Source: an uncultured Methylophaga sp. (GTDB taxonomy: Bacteria; Pseudomonadota; Gammaproteobacteria; Nitrosococcales; Methylophagaceae). Taken from it: a stretch of DNA of 21,303 bases. Shown one piece after another: positions 7,443 through 14,942 of the stretch. Made by a program: the position numbers and the translations under genes. The notes beneath the pieces were generated by a model. That model was given only the letters and a program-made list of their open reading frames with translations, searched no databases and was not told the DNA's origin. The stretch lies in contig CANRLD010000008.1 in assembly GCA_947631375.1 (NCBI GenBank), positions 1-21,303 on the forward strand, given 5' to 3'. Every line of letters begins with the position of its first letter. The first letter of the stretch is position 1.

Positions 7443-9266
7443 ATGACAAGCTTACTTTTGCAAATCGACTCCCCCGCCCAGCTGCGCAAACTGGATCGCA
7501 AACAATTGCCACAACTGGCCGGTGAGATCCGTGAGTTAATTATCGATAAAATCCAACAGACTGGTGGCCATATTTCATCAAACCTTGGGGTTATCGAACT
7601 GACACTGGCGTTACATTATGTGTTCAATACGCCCGAAGACCGACTGATATGGGACGTAGGACACCAAAGTTACGCGCATAAAATTCTCACCGGCCGCCGT
7701 GACCAACTGCACACCATGCGCCAGCCGGGTGGACTTTCCGGCTTTCCTAAACGTAGTGAAAGTGAATACGACAGTTTTGGCGTCGGCCATTCCAGTACCT
7801 CTATCAGCGCGGCACTTGGCATGACCATCGCCGCCGCTGCAAATGGTGACTCCCGGCGCTGCGTCGCGATTATCGGTGACGGTGCGCTAACAGCAGGACA
7901 AGCCTATGAAGCACTGGCACATGCCGGTGATTTGAATGCCGATATGTTGGTTGTGCTTAATGACAATGAAATGTCGATCTCCCGCAATGTCGGCGGTATG
8001 GCGAATTATCTTGCCCGACTACTGTCAGGACGCTTCTACCGCTCAGCACGCGAAAGCAGTAAAAAAGTACTGGAAAAAATCCCTCCCGCCTGGGAGTTTG
8101 CCCGCCGTACCGAAGAGCATGTGAAAGGGATGATGGTACCCGGTACCTTATTCGAGGAAATGGGCTTTAACTATATCGGCCCTATTGACGGTCACGATCT
8201 GGATACGCTGATTACCACATTGAGTAATCTACGCTACAGCAAAGGTGCACAATTTCTGCATATTGTGACCAAAAAAGGTAAGGGCTTTGAGCCTGCTGAA
8301 CAACAACCTTGCAAATATCATGGTGTCAGCCCGGCCAACAGCAAAAAAACAGGCCCCACCTTCACCCAGGTTTTCGGTGACTGGCTATGTGACATGGGCG
8401 CCGATTCAGAAGATTTGATAGCCATCACTCCTGCCATGTGTGAAGGTTCCGGCCTCAATGCGTTTGCCGAACGGTTTCCGGATCGCTATTTTGATGTCGG
8501 GATTGCTGAGCAACATGCCGTCACGCTTGCCGCAGGCATGGCCTGTGAAGGCAAAAAGCCGGTTGTCGCCATTTACTCCACCTTCCTGCAGCGGGCTTAT
8601 GATCAGCTGATTCATGATGTTGCCTTGCAAAACCTGTCCGTTCTGTTTGCTATCGATCGCGCTGGACTTGTCGGTGCAGATGGTGCAACCCATGCCGGCA
8701 GTTTTGATCTGAGCTATTTGCGTTGTATTCCAAACATGCTGGTTATGGTTCCCAGTGATGAAAATGAATGTCGGCAAATGCTGACCACGGGGTTTCATCA
8801 CGATGGCCCGGCAGCAGTGCGTTATCCCCGCGGCTGTGGAAATGGCACGCTGGTAACGCACCAGCTGGACAGTTTGCCTATTGGAAAAGCCCAGCCTCGA
8901 CGCCAAGGGCAAAAAACCGCTATTCTGGCATTCGGTACCCTGCTGCATGATGCCTTGAAGGCCGCTGAACAGCTTGATGCAACCGTGATAAACATGCGCT
9001 TTGTCAAACCACTCGACACAGCAATGCTCGATGAGATTGCCGCCAACCATGAGCTGATTATCACTATCGAAGAAAATGCGGTAATGGGCGGTGCAGGCAG
9101 CGCCGTCAATGAATATTTTCAGCAACAAGGTATCCTGACAAATGTGATCATGCTCGGATTGCCAGACACCTTCATCGATCATGGCGAGCATGGTCAAATG
9201 TTAAGTGATTGCGGTTTGGATACGAATGGTATTGTCGATACTGTCAATCGGTTTTTTGCATGTTAA
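7443..9266 (+). CDS. dxs: 1-deoxy-D-xylulose-5-phosphate synthase
   Basis: Dxs is the thiamine-diphosphate enzyme that joins pyruvate and glyceraldehyde 3-phosphate in the first step of the MEP isoprenoid route. Its product also feeds thiamine and pyridoxal synthesis. The 607 residues align end to end with the family. Visible motifs are ISSNLGVIELTLALHYVF, DVGHQSYAHKILTGRR, the ThDP/Mg motif GDGALTAGQAYEAL with LNDNEMSIS, FNYIGPIDGHD, and IAEQHAVTLAAGMA with the likely catalytic Glu356. LVGADGATHAGSFDLSY and RYPRG follow. The gene lies 15 bp after ispA. Its ribosome binding site is poor, which fits translational coupling to ispA. Confidence 0.98.
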   Translation: MTSLLLQIDSPAQLRKLDRKQLPQLAGEIRELIIDKIQQTGGHISSNLGVIELTLALHYVFNTPEDRLIWDVGHQSYAHKILTGRRDQLHTMRQPGGLSGFPKRSESEYDSFGVGHSSTSISAALGMTIAAAANGDSRRCVAIIGDGALTAGQAYEALAHAGDLNADMLVVLNDNEMSISRNVGGMANYLARLLSGRFYRSARESSKKVLEKIPPAWEFARRTEEHVKGMMVPGTLFEEMGFNYIGPIDGHDLDTLITTLSNLRYSKGAQFLHIVTKKGKGFEPAEQQPCKYHGVSPANSKKTGPTFTQVFGDWLCDMGADSEDLIAITPAMCEGSGLNAFAERFPDRYFDVGIAEQHAVTLAAGMACEGKKPVVAIYSTFLQRAYDQLIHDVALQNLSVLFAIDRAGLVGADGATHAGSFDLSYLRCIPNMLVMVPSDENECRQMLTTGFHHDGPAAVRYPRGCGNGTLVTHQLDSLPIGKAQPRRQGQKTAILAFGTLLHDALKAAEQLDATVINMRFVKPLDTAMLDEIAANHELIITIEENAVMGGAGSAVNEYFQQQGILTNVIMLGLPDTFIDHGEHGQMLSDCGLDTNGIVDTVNRFFAC

Positions 9267-9285
9267 TAGCCTGTTCGATAGGCTA
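9267..9285 (+). other. Short inverted repeat between dxs and queD
   Basis: TAGCCT at 9267-9272 and AGGCTA at 9280-9285 form a 6-bp perfect stem around a 7-nt loop, starting directly after the dxs stop. No T-run follows, so it is not a normal terminator. It lies where the -35 region of the queD promoter would be, so it could be a small operator or simply a 3'-end hairpin. Confidence 0.35.
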
Positions 9286-9294
9286 ATTCCTGAG

Positions 9295-9300
9295 TATAAT
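9295..9300 (+). promoter_or_regulatory. Possible -10 element for queD-folE2
   Basis: A consensus TATAAT ends only 10 bp before the queD ATG. Transcription would then begin about 2-5 bp before the start codon, giving a nearly leaderless message. That fits the absence of any Shine-Dalgarno sequence there. The -35 region (about 9272-9277, TGTTCG) is a poor match, so this stays tentative. Confidence 0.4.
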
Positions 9301-9310
9301 AGTCAACATT

Positions 9311-9691
9311 ATGAGCGCCACCTATACCTTAAAAATTATGGCTGATTTTGCTTCTGCCCACACCTTGCGGGATTATCCCGGGGATTGTAAGCGGATGCAT
9401 GGTCATAACTGGAAACTCGAAGTCGACGTGACGGCCATTGCACTTAATCAACATGGCATGGGGATGGATTTTAAAGCCATTAAAACCGCCACCCGTGAGT
9501 TGGCAAAAACACTCGACCACCGTTACCTGAATGATATCCCCCCGTTTGATGAAATTAATCCTACGGCGGAAAACATCGCCCGTTTTTTTTACCAGCGGCT
9601 GAGTAATACATTGAACACCGACACAGCCAAAGTTTCGGGCGTCACGGTCTGGGAAACGGATCGTGCCTGCGTAAAATATAGTGAGGACTAA
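9311..9691 (+). CDS. queD: 6-carboxy-5,6,7,8-tetrahydropterin synthase
   Basis: QueD converts 7,8-dihydroneopterin triphosphate into 6-carboxytetrahydropterin, the first committed step towards the tRNA base queuosine. The 126-residue sequence has the zinc ligands of the PTPS/QueD fold: His17 in SAHTL, and His30 and His32 in MHGHNW. It also has Cys26 as the catalytic cysteine, the Asp69-His70 pair in LDHRYLND, and Glu115 in VWETDRA. The early cysteine and absence of other features favour QueD over eukaryote-type PTPS. folE2, which makes its substrate, starts 8 bp downstream, so the pair forms a small pterin module. No Shine-Dalgarno is visible. Confidence 0.93.
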   Translation: MSATYTLKIMADFASAHTLRDYPGDCKRMHGHNWKLEVDVTAIALNQHGMGMDFKAIKTATRELAKTLDHRYLNDIPPFDEINPTAENIARFFYQRLSNTLNTDTAKVSGVTVWETDRACVKYSED

Positions 9692-9699
9692 TCCCAATC

Positions 9700-10509
9700 A
9701 TGACTGAACAAAATAAACCTGTGTCAGCAGCAGAAATCGAAGATGTTCAGAACATCAAAGATAAACGCCACATTGCTATTGATAAAGTTGGTATCAAGGA
9801 CATCCGCCATCCTGTCGTGGTCAGTGACCGCACAACAGGTGAGCAACACACCATCGCTAATTTCAACATGTACGTGAACCTGCCGCACCAGTTCAAAGGT
9901 ACCCACATGTCACGTTTCGTTGAAATCCTCAATCAGCATGAGCGTGAAATTACCGTTAAATCATTCCATACCATGCTGGGCGAAATGACTGAGCGTCTGG
10001 ATGCCGAATCTGGTTATATCGAGATGAGCTTCCCCTACTTTGTAAACAAGGAAGCACCTATCTCAAAAGTTCGCAGTCTGATGGATTACCAGGTCTCTTT
10101 TATCGGCGAGATTGTCGGTAAAAAAACCAGCATGACAGTCAAGGTCATCGTTCCTGTCACCAGTCTATGCCCCTGCTCCAAGAACATTTCTGACTATGGT
10201 GCGCATAACCAGCGCTCACACGTCACACTGACAGTTAAAACCGACAGTTTTATCTGGATTGAGGATTTGATTGACCTGGTCGAAGACGAAGCTTCCTGCC
10301 AAATCTACGGCTTATTGAAACGTCCGGATGAGAAATACGTTACTGAACATGCTTATGACAATCCGAAATTTGTCGAAGATATGGTGCGTGATGTTGCTGC
10401 GCGTCTCAATGCAGACGAACGCATTAACGCGTATATTGTTGAATCCGAAAACTTTGAATCCATCCATAATCATTCAGCTTATGCATTGATTAGCAAAGGT
10501 TTTGACTAA
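9700..10509 (+). CDS. folE2: GTP cyclohydrolase FolE2 (type IB)
   Basis: FolE2 opens GTP to 7,8-dihydroneopterin triphosphate, the shared precursor of folate and queuosine. It is unrelated in sequence to the zinc enzyme FolE and can work with other metals. The 269 residues show the family hallmarks: VGIKDIRHPV, GTHMSRFVEILN, and SLCPCSKNISDYGAHNQRSH, with the active-site cysteine as Cys157 and a second at Cys159. The C-terminal VESENFESIHNHSAYA is also typical. It directly follows queD and is closed by an intrinsic terminator. FolE2 genes are often under Zur control in bacteria that also have FolE, but I find no Zur-like box upstream of queD. Whether this genome has folE cannot be seen here. 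Confidence 0.97.
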   Translation: MTEQNKPVSAAEIEDVQNIKDKRHIAIDKVGIKDIRHPVVVSDRTTGEQHTIANFNMYVNLPHQFKGTHMSRFVEILNQHEREITVKSFHTMLGEMTERLDAESGYIEMSFPYFVNKEAPISKVRSLMDYQVSFIGEIVGKKTSMTVKVIVPVTSLCPCSKNISDYGAHNQRSHVTLTVKTDSFIWIEDLIDLVEDEASCQIYGLLKRPDEKYVTEHAYDNPKFVEDMVRDVAARLNADERINAYIVESENFESIHNHSAYALISKGFD

Positions 10510-10549
10510 GCTCATATACTAGCCGGTAGTACATGCTCCGATAAAGACA

Positions 10550-10585
10550 AGCCTCCGATGCATCACTGGCAGCGGAGGCTTTTTT
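10550..10585 (+). terminator. Intrinsic terminator after folE2
   Basis: AGCCTCCG at 10550-10557 pairs perfectly with CGGAGGCT at 10573-10580, around a 15-nt loop, and is followed at once by a T-run (10580-10585). It lies 41 bp after the folE2 stop and should end the queD-folE2 transcript, and possibly the whole xseB-to-folE2 unit. Confidence 0.9.
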
Positions 10586-10911
10586 ACATTCAGACTGTAT
10601 GTCTACGGGCATCCGCCTATTTCAGTTTCAGCATCCAAGAAAATGTGTGAAGTGGGCATCTTTTACGTACTCGCAAAACAGGTAAAAACCTACTGGGATG
10701 ATGTTGTATATTTCAAGGCACTTCTAGCGTTGCTCACGTTTACTTTCCAGCCCGCTAATACCAGTTACAAATGATTTAAACTGACAATTGTCGTAGATTA
10801 CTTGTTTGACGGCCTACGATGTCGCGCAAATATTGCAAGCCAGTTGGAATGCATACATTCCGCTCTGCGCCGCTGAGCTACAACTAAATCATTAATGAGA
10901 TTTATATAACC
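10586..10911. other. Non-coding gap before mobAB
   Basis: These 326 bp between the folE2 terminator and the mobAB start hold no supported gene. Visible items are a small hairpin AGAC/GTCT near 10592-10604 and an inverted repeat TCGTAG (10791-10796) / CTACGA (10814-10819). A -35-like TTGACG lies at 10806-10811 with only a weak AATATT about 17 bp on (10829-10834). That last pair is the best promoter candidate for mobAB, with a leader of about 70 bp. I see no Moco riboswitch structure. Confidence 0.4.
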
Positions 10912-12033
10912 ATGACTTGTGCTTCTTTTCCCACAGTAACTGGCGTCATTCTCGCGGGTGGAATGGCACGCCGGATGAATGGGCAGGATAAAGGTCTGCT
11001 CGAACATCAAGGGCAGCCATTACTCCAGCACGCACTGGCGCGTTTAGCTCCCCAGGTTGACCACTTACTGATCAATGCCAACCGTAATATTGATCGCTAT
11101 CAAGCCTTTGGTTATCCCGTTGTCAGCGACACGCTAGCAGACTTTCAGGGACCATTGGCCGGTATTCTTGCTGCCTTGCAGGCCATGCAGGCCATGCAAA
11201 CCGATTATCTGCTGACCGTGCCCTGTGATTGTCCTGATCTCAGCCCGCATCTTCGTCGACGCATGCTGGAAACCTTGCTGGCGACCGGTAAAACGATCGC
11301 GATTGCCCATGATGGCGAGCGTCGCCAGCCTGTTTTTTGCCTGATTTCCCGGCAATTGACCACAGATCTGGCACAGTTCCTGACAACAGGAGCGCGCAAA
11401 ACCGAACAATGGCTGACCCGCCACGATTATGTTGAAGTGGATTTTTCTGATCAGCCGGCAAATTTCATCAATATAAATACGCCCCAGGAGCTGAAGGCTT
11501 CCGTACCTGTTGCACCACTACCTGTGCTGGGTATTGCTGCATTCAGCGGTACCGGCAAAACCACCTTGCTGAAAAAATTGATCCCGCAACTGACCGCCAG
11601 CGGGCTGCGGGTTGCCGTTATCAAACATGCACATCACCGCTTTGATATTGATAAACCCGGTAAGGACAGCTATGAAATCCGTGAAGCAGGCGCCAGTCAG
11701 GTTGTCGTTTCTTCCAGCCGGTTATTGGCTTTGATGCAGACGTTCCCGACACCGCAAAGTGAACCTTCATTGCAGGCTTGCCTGGATCGGCTGGATATGC
11801 AACAGCTGGATCTTATTCTGGTGGAAGGCTTTAAACACGGCGCTATTCCAAAACTGGAGCTGCATCGCCCTGCGCTAGGTCATCCTCTGCTATTTCCTGA
11901 GGATCAGCAGGTTCTTGCCATCGCCAGCGATGCACCTTTAGCAAAAGCCGACACAATACCTGTACTGGATTTGAATGATGTCGGTAAAATAGTCGAATTT
12001 ATTCAATCATTTATCTATCAGCATTCTTCATGA
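10912..12033 (+). CDS. mobAB: Fused molybdenum cofactor guanylyltransferase MobA / MobB
   Basis: The 373-residue protein joins two enzymes of molybdenum cofactor maturation. Residues 1 to about 195 are MobA, which adds GMP to molybdopterin: the nucleotide-binding LAGGMARRMNGQDKGLL, then FQGPLAGILAAL, VPCDCPDLSP and FININTPQEL. Residues about 203-373 are MobB, a GTP-binding adaptor: the P-loop AFSGTGKTTLL (Gly213-Thr218), then VIKHAHHRFDIDKPGKDSY, REAGASQVVVSS and VEGFKHGAIPKLELHR. Such fusions are known and yield MGD for DMSO reductase-family enzymes. The start follows a weak GAGA. The stop overlaps the moeA start (ATGA), so the genes are coupled. A 9-nt tandem duplication at 11178-11195 gives QAMQAM. 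Confidence 0.95.
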   Translation: MTCASFPTVTGVILAGGMARRMNGQDKGLLEHQGQPLLQHALARLAPQVDHLLINANRNIDRYQAFGYPVVSDTLADFQGPLAGILAALQAMQAMQTDYLLTVPCDCPDLSPHLRRRMLETLLATGKTIAIAHDGERRQPVFCLISRQLTTDLAQFLTTGARKTEQWLTRHDYVEVDFSDQPANFININTPQELKASVPVAPLPVLGIAAFSGTGKTTLLKKLIPQLTASGLRVAVIKHAHHRFDIDKPGKDSYEIREAGASQVVVSSSRLLALMQTFPTPQSEPSLQACLDRLDMQQLDLILVEGFKHGAIPKLELHRPALGHPLLFPEDQQVLAIASDAPLAKADTIPVLDLNDVGKIVEFIQSFIYQHSS

Positions 12034-13289
12034 CAGCATTTACAGACATAGACAGTTGCGCGACCGCCGAATCCCCTGCTGTGTTACGGGTTGAAGAGGC
12101 GCGTACCGCCATTTTGCAGCACATTGAGACCGTTTCGGGCTGGCACAAACTTGCATTGCGCGATGCGCTGAACCGGGTGCTGTTTACAGAGGTGATTGCC
12201 CCGCACAATGTCCCGGCACACAATAATTCCGCAATGGATGGCTATGCCGTTCGCAGCGAGGATTTCGTTGCAGAGCGTACTGTATTACAGCAAGTCGGCA
12301 GTGCTTTTGCCGGCACACCATTTATTGGTGACGTTTCAGCGGGACAATGTGTACGCATCATGACTGGCGCCGTCTTACCTGCGGGTTGTGACAGTGTCAT
12401 CATGCAGGAGCAAACCGAAACAGATAACGACCAAATCATTTGCCATGGTGAGATCAAGGCCGGGCAGAATATTCGGCTGATCGGCGAAGATCTGCGTGCC
12501 GGCGATACAGTATTGTCCGCTGGAAAACGTTTGACACCGGCAGATCTCGGCCTGCTCGCCTCTATCGGACAAGCAGAAGTAACGGTTTATCGTCAGCCCC
12601 GCGTAGCTTTTTTTTCCACTGGCGACGAACTGCGCTCACTGGGCGAGCCACTGACGCCCGGCGATGTCTACGACAGTAATCGCTATACCTTATTTGCCAT
12701 GCTCAACCGATTGGGGGTCGATATTATTGATATGGGCGTTATCACCGACTCACCAGAAGCGTTACGTCACGCTTTGTTACAGGCCAGCAATGACGCAGAT
12801 GTGGTGATCACCTCCGGCGGCGTTTCGGTCGGTGAGGCGGACTATATCAAGCAGCTGCTTGCTGAGCTGGGTGAAGTGCATTTCTGGAAAATTGCCATGA
12901 AACCAGGAAGGCCGCTGGCTTATGGAAAAATTGCTGATGCGCACTTCTTTGGTTTACCGGGTAACCCGGTTTCAGTGATGGTGACGTTTTATCAATTTGT
13001 CCAACCGGCATTACACAAGCTGGCGGGGACAGCCGTTCAGGAGCCACTACAATTACAGGTTGTGGCAGCCGAAACCATCCGCAAACGTCCTGGCCGCTTT
13101 GAATTTCAGCGTGGCCTGCTGCGCCATAATGCCGCCAATCAGCTGGAAGTGACTATCAGCAGCGAACAAGGCTCCGGTATTTTGCATTCCATGAGCCATG
13201 CCAACTGCTTTATTTTACTCGATGAAGAATGTGACGGCGTCGCGGCTGGCGATCTTGTTACTGTCCAACCTTTTGCAGGTCTGATCTAA
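12030..13289 (+). CDS. moeA: Molybdopterin molybdenumtransferase MoeA
   Basis: MoeA inserts molybdate into adenylylated molybdopterin to make active Moco. The 419 residues align across the family. They show HNVPAHNNSAMDGYAVR with Asp70 (matching E. coli Asp59), RIMTGAVLPAGCDSVIMQE, RLIGEDLRAGD, FFSTGDEL, YDSNRYTL, and the MoCF-type TSGGVSVGEADYI. KPGRPLAYGK and FGLPGNPVSVMVTF follow. The start overlaps the mobAB stop by 4 bp, and its own stop TAA shares its last base with the ttcA ATG, so three genes form one tightly packed unit. The first 20 residues are extra relative to E. coli MoeA and have no visible motif. Confidence 0.97.
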   Translation: MTAFTDIDSCATAESPAVLRVEEARTAILQHIETVSGWHKLALRDALNRVLFTEVIAPHNVPAHNNSAMDGYAVRSEDFVAERTVLQQVGSAFAGTPFIGDVSAGQCVRIMTGAVLPAGCDSVIMQEQTETDNDQIICHGEIKAGQNIRLIGEDLRAGDTVLSAGKRLTPADLGLLASIGQAEVTVYRQPRVAFFSTGDELRSLGEPLTPGDVYDSNRYTLFAMLNRLGVDIIDMGVITDSPEALRHALLQASNDADVVITSGGVSVGEADYIKQLLAELGEVHFWKIAMKPGRPLAYGKIADAHFFGLPGNPVSVMVTFYQFVQPALHKLAGTAVQEPLQLQVVAAETIRKRPGRFEFQRGLLRHNAANQLEVTISSEQGSGILHSMSHANCFILLDEECDGVAAGDLVTVQPFAGLI

Positions 13290-14155
13290 TGTCTGAAAAC
13301 TTACTGAAACAACAACACGAACTCAACAAGTTGCGAAAACGGCTACGACGACAGGTCGGCCAGGCGATTGCTGATTACGACATGATCCAGGATGGCGATA
13401 AAGTCATGGTCTGTCTATCAGGCGGAAAAGACAGTTACACAATGCTGGATATTTTGCTGAATCTGCGCGATCACGCGCCAATCAATTTTGAACTGATTGC
13501 AGTCAATCTGGATCAGAAACAACCCGGTTTCCCTGAAGAAGTATTGCCGAATTACCTGCGACAGCTCGACGTGCCTTTTCATATCATCGAAAAAGACACT
13601 TACAGCATTGTGCAGGAAGTCGTACCGGAGGGGAAAACCACTTGTGGTATTTGCTCCAGATTACGGCGCGGTTCGTTATATGGTTATGCACGCCAGCACG
13701 GCATCACCAAGATTGCATTAGGTCATCATCGCGACGATATTATCGAAACGCTGTTTCTCAATATGTTCTACGGCAGCAAAATCAAGGCAATGCCGCCGAA
13801 ACTGTTAAGTGACGACAAAACCAACATCGTGATCCGCCCGCTGTGTTACGTCAAGGAAGCCGATATAAGCCGTTATTCTGAAGCCAGGGCCTTTCCCATC
13901 ATCCCCTGCAATTTGTGTGGCTCTCAGGAGAACCTGCAGCGTCAAGTGATTAAGCAAATGCTGCAGGGCTGGGAGCAACAGCACCCTGGTCGTCTCGAAA
14001 ATATATTCCGCAGCCTGCAGAATATTGCCCCGTCACAGTTGGCCGATCAACAACTGTTTGATTTTGCCGGGCTGGAGCAGTTACGAACCATGCCGACCGG
14101 AGATGAAGACAGCGCTTTTGATGATCAGATGTCCCCAGCGCTGGCACGTATGTGA
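13289..14155 (+). CDS. ttcA: tRNA 2-thiocytidine biosynthesis protein TtcA
   Basis: TtcA is an ATP-dependent, Fe-S cluster enzyme that thiolates cytidine 32 of certain tRNAs. The 288-residue sequence has the PP-loop SGGKDS (Ser44-Ser49), the first cysteine pair in TTCGICSR (Cys119, Cys122), GHHRDDIIETLFLNMFYG, and a further cysteine pair in IPCNLCGSQ (Cys207, Cys210). This matches the 4Fe-4S-binding pattern of the family. It overlaps the moeA stop by one base, so it is translated from the Moco transcript unless an internal promoter exists. No intrinsic terminator with a T-run is visible after it. Confidence 0.97.
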   Translation: MSENLLKQQHELNKLRKRLRRQVGQAIADYDMIQDGDKVMVCLSGGKDSYTMLDILLNLRDHAPINFELIAVNLDQKQPGFPEEVLPNYLRQLDVPFHIIEKDTYSIVQEVVPEGKTTCGICSRLRRGSLYGYARQHGITKIALGHHRDDIIETLFLNMFYGSKIKAMPPKLLSDDKTNIVIRPLCYVKEADISRYSEARAFPIIPCNLCGSQENLQRQVIKQMLQGWEQQHPGRLENIFRSLQNIAPSQLADQQLFDFAGLEQLRTMPTGDEDSAFDDQMSPALARM

Positions 14156-14429
14156 ATATTTTCATCTACATTGTCGAAGAGTTATTCACTTTCAGCGCGA
14201 TCGTTACAGTGCTGTTACAACAAGCATCGCTAAGTCATTGAATGTGGTGTGCCTGCCAATAACTTTATGATTTTATTATTGTTTTGAATTTGGTTAAAAA
14301 TTGACCATTTTGACCAGCACTGTTACAGATTAACGACTTAGCGAGTTTCACAAACATTAACCACAGACTTATCCACAGAAAATGTGAGTAACTCGCTAAG
14401 CTGTTGATTGTCACTTTCAAGTCTCTGAC
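14156..14429. other. Repeat-rich non-coding region with DnaA-box-like 9-mers
   Basis: This 274-bp gap between convergent ttcA and the VOC gene holds several ordered elements. A perfect DnaA box TTATCCACA lies at 14369-14377. One-mismatch relatives lie at 14357-14365 (TTAACCACA), at 14383-14391 on the minus strand (TTACTCACA) and at 14182-14190 (TTATTCACT). The cluster sits in the loop of an 11-bp perfect inverted repeat (14337-14347 / 14390-14400). A third copy of CGCTAAG lies at 14228-14234. GTTACA occurs three times, TTGACCA twice with a 9-bp period, and 14261-14300 is A/T-rich. The function is unknown; replication-linked DnaA binding is one reading. Confidence 0.5.
14337..14400. repeat. 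11-bp perfect inverted repeat around DnaA-box-like sites
   Basis: CTTAGCGAGTT at 14337-14347 and its exact reverse complement at 14390-14400 enclose 42 bp. The inner bases TCACA (14348-14352) and TGTGA (14383-14387) extend the pairing to 16 bp, with a 2-nt bulge. No T-run follows on either strand, so it does not look like a terminator. The loop carries the perfect DnaA box. Confidence 0.75.
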
Positions 14430-14816
14430 TTACTTAATAACCGGGGTAAAATCTTCGGCAAACTCTAGGGCATTGCCATCTGGATCACGGCAGAAAAAAG
14501 CGGCTCTGCCCGACTTGCTACGAGAAAATTCCACCCCGGCCTGCTCCAGCCGTTCGGCCAGCTGGTCCAGATTTTCAACCAGTAATGCCACATGGCGATC
14601 TCGTCCACCATGTGCTGGACGCCCTTCGACAGCGTCAGGATTCGGTAATACCATTAAATGTAGCTGCTGCTTATTATCCAGATCCAGCCAGGCGCCGTCA
14701 TAGGCAAAATCAGGACGGTTTGGATTTAATGGAATCTGCAAAACATCGCAGTAAAACGTCAGTGATGTGGGTAAATCCGCCACCAGAAAGCTGGCATGCG
14801 CGATAGATTTAATCAT
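14430..14816 (-). CDS. VOC-family (glyoxalase/bleomycin resistance-like) protein
   Basis: This 128-residue protein has the vicinal-oxygen-chelate fold pattern. IAHASFLVADLPTSLTFYCD opens the first beta-alpha-beta-beta-beta unit. WLDLDNKQQLHLMVLPNP is followed by RDRHVALLVENLDQLAERLE, then FFCRDPDGNALEFAEDF. His residues at the first and third strands and the late Glu in NALEF are the positions that usually bind the metal. Substrate cannot be deduced; dioxygenase, isomerase or antibiotic-binding members share this fold. I chose the ATG at 14816 because AGGA (minus strand, 14824-14827) lies 7 bp upstream; an ATG 33 bp further out has no such site. It is divergent from dapC. Confidence 0.88.
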   Translation of the reverse strand: MIKSIAHASFLVADLPTSLTFYCDVLQIPLNPNRPDFAYDGAWLDLDNKQQLHLMVLPNPDAVEGRPAHGGRDRHVALLVENLDQLAERLEQAGVEFSRSKSGRAAFFCRDPDGNALEFAEDFTPVIK

Positions 14817-14860
14817 GGTAAATTCCTGCAAATTAAAAAAGTAAAACATGGTTCCGGCAC

Positions 14861-14874
14861 GCTGGCAAACCAGC
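14861..14874. repeat. Small hairpin between the VOC gene and dapC
   Basis: GCTGG/CCAGC form a 5-bp stem around CAAA. A second small palindrome, CGGCT-TG-AGCCG, follows at about 14893-14904. Both lie in the probable leader of the VOC gene on the minus strand. Neither is followed by a T-run. Confidence 0.3.
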
Positions 14875-14942
14875 AGGACAGCAAGCAGTAACCGGCTTGA
14901 GCCGTGATACAGTCTGCTCTATAACCATACGCAGCGATGCTT

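Noticed and set aside
8406..9197. A 263-codon open frame on the minus strand inside dxs
   Set aside because: It is antisense to a full-length, highly conserved dxs, shows no family motif and has composition typical of a shadow frame.
9287..9311. Zur box before queD-folE2
   Set aside because: Only AACATT resembles a half-site and the rest of the palindrome is absent.
10586..10911. Molybdenum-cofactor riboswitch before mobAB
   Set aside because: I could not see the required multi-stem structure, and such elements normally precede moaA or molybdate transport genes.
10798..11010. A 70-codon minus-strand open frame across the mobAB start
   Set aside because: There is no ribosome binding site or recognisable motif, and it overlaps the conserved MobA N-terminus.
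14156..14429. Chromosomal origin oriC
   Set aside because: Only one perfect DnaA box is present, with no dnaA, dnaN, mnmG, rpmH or parAB nearby. A DnaA-binding side site is the more careful reading.
14817..14849. Longer N-terminus of the VOC protein
   Set aside because: The added residues do not fit the family start and the upstream ATG has no ribosome binding site, whereas the ATG at 14816 has AGGA at 7 bp.
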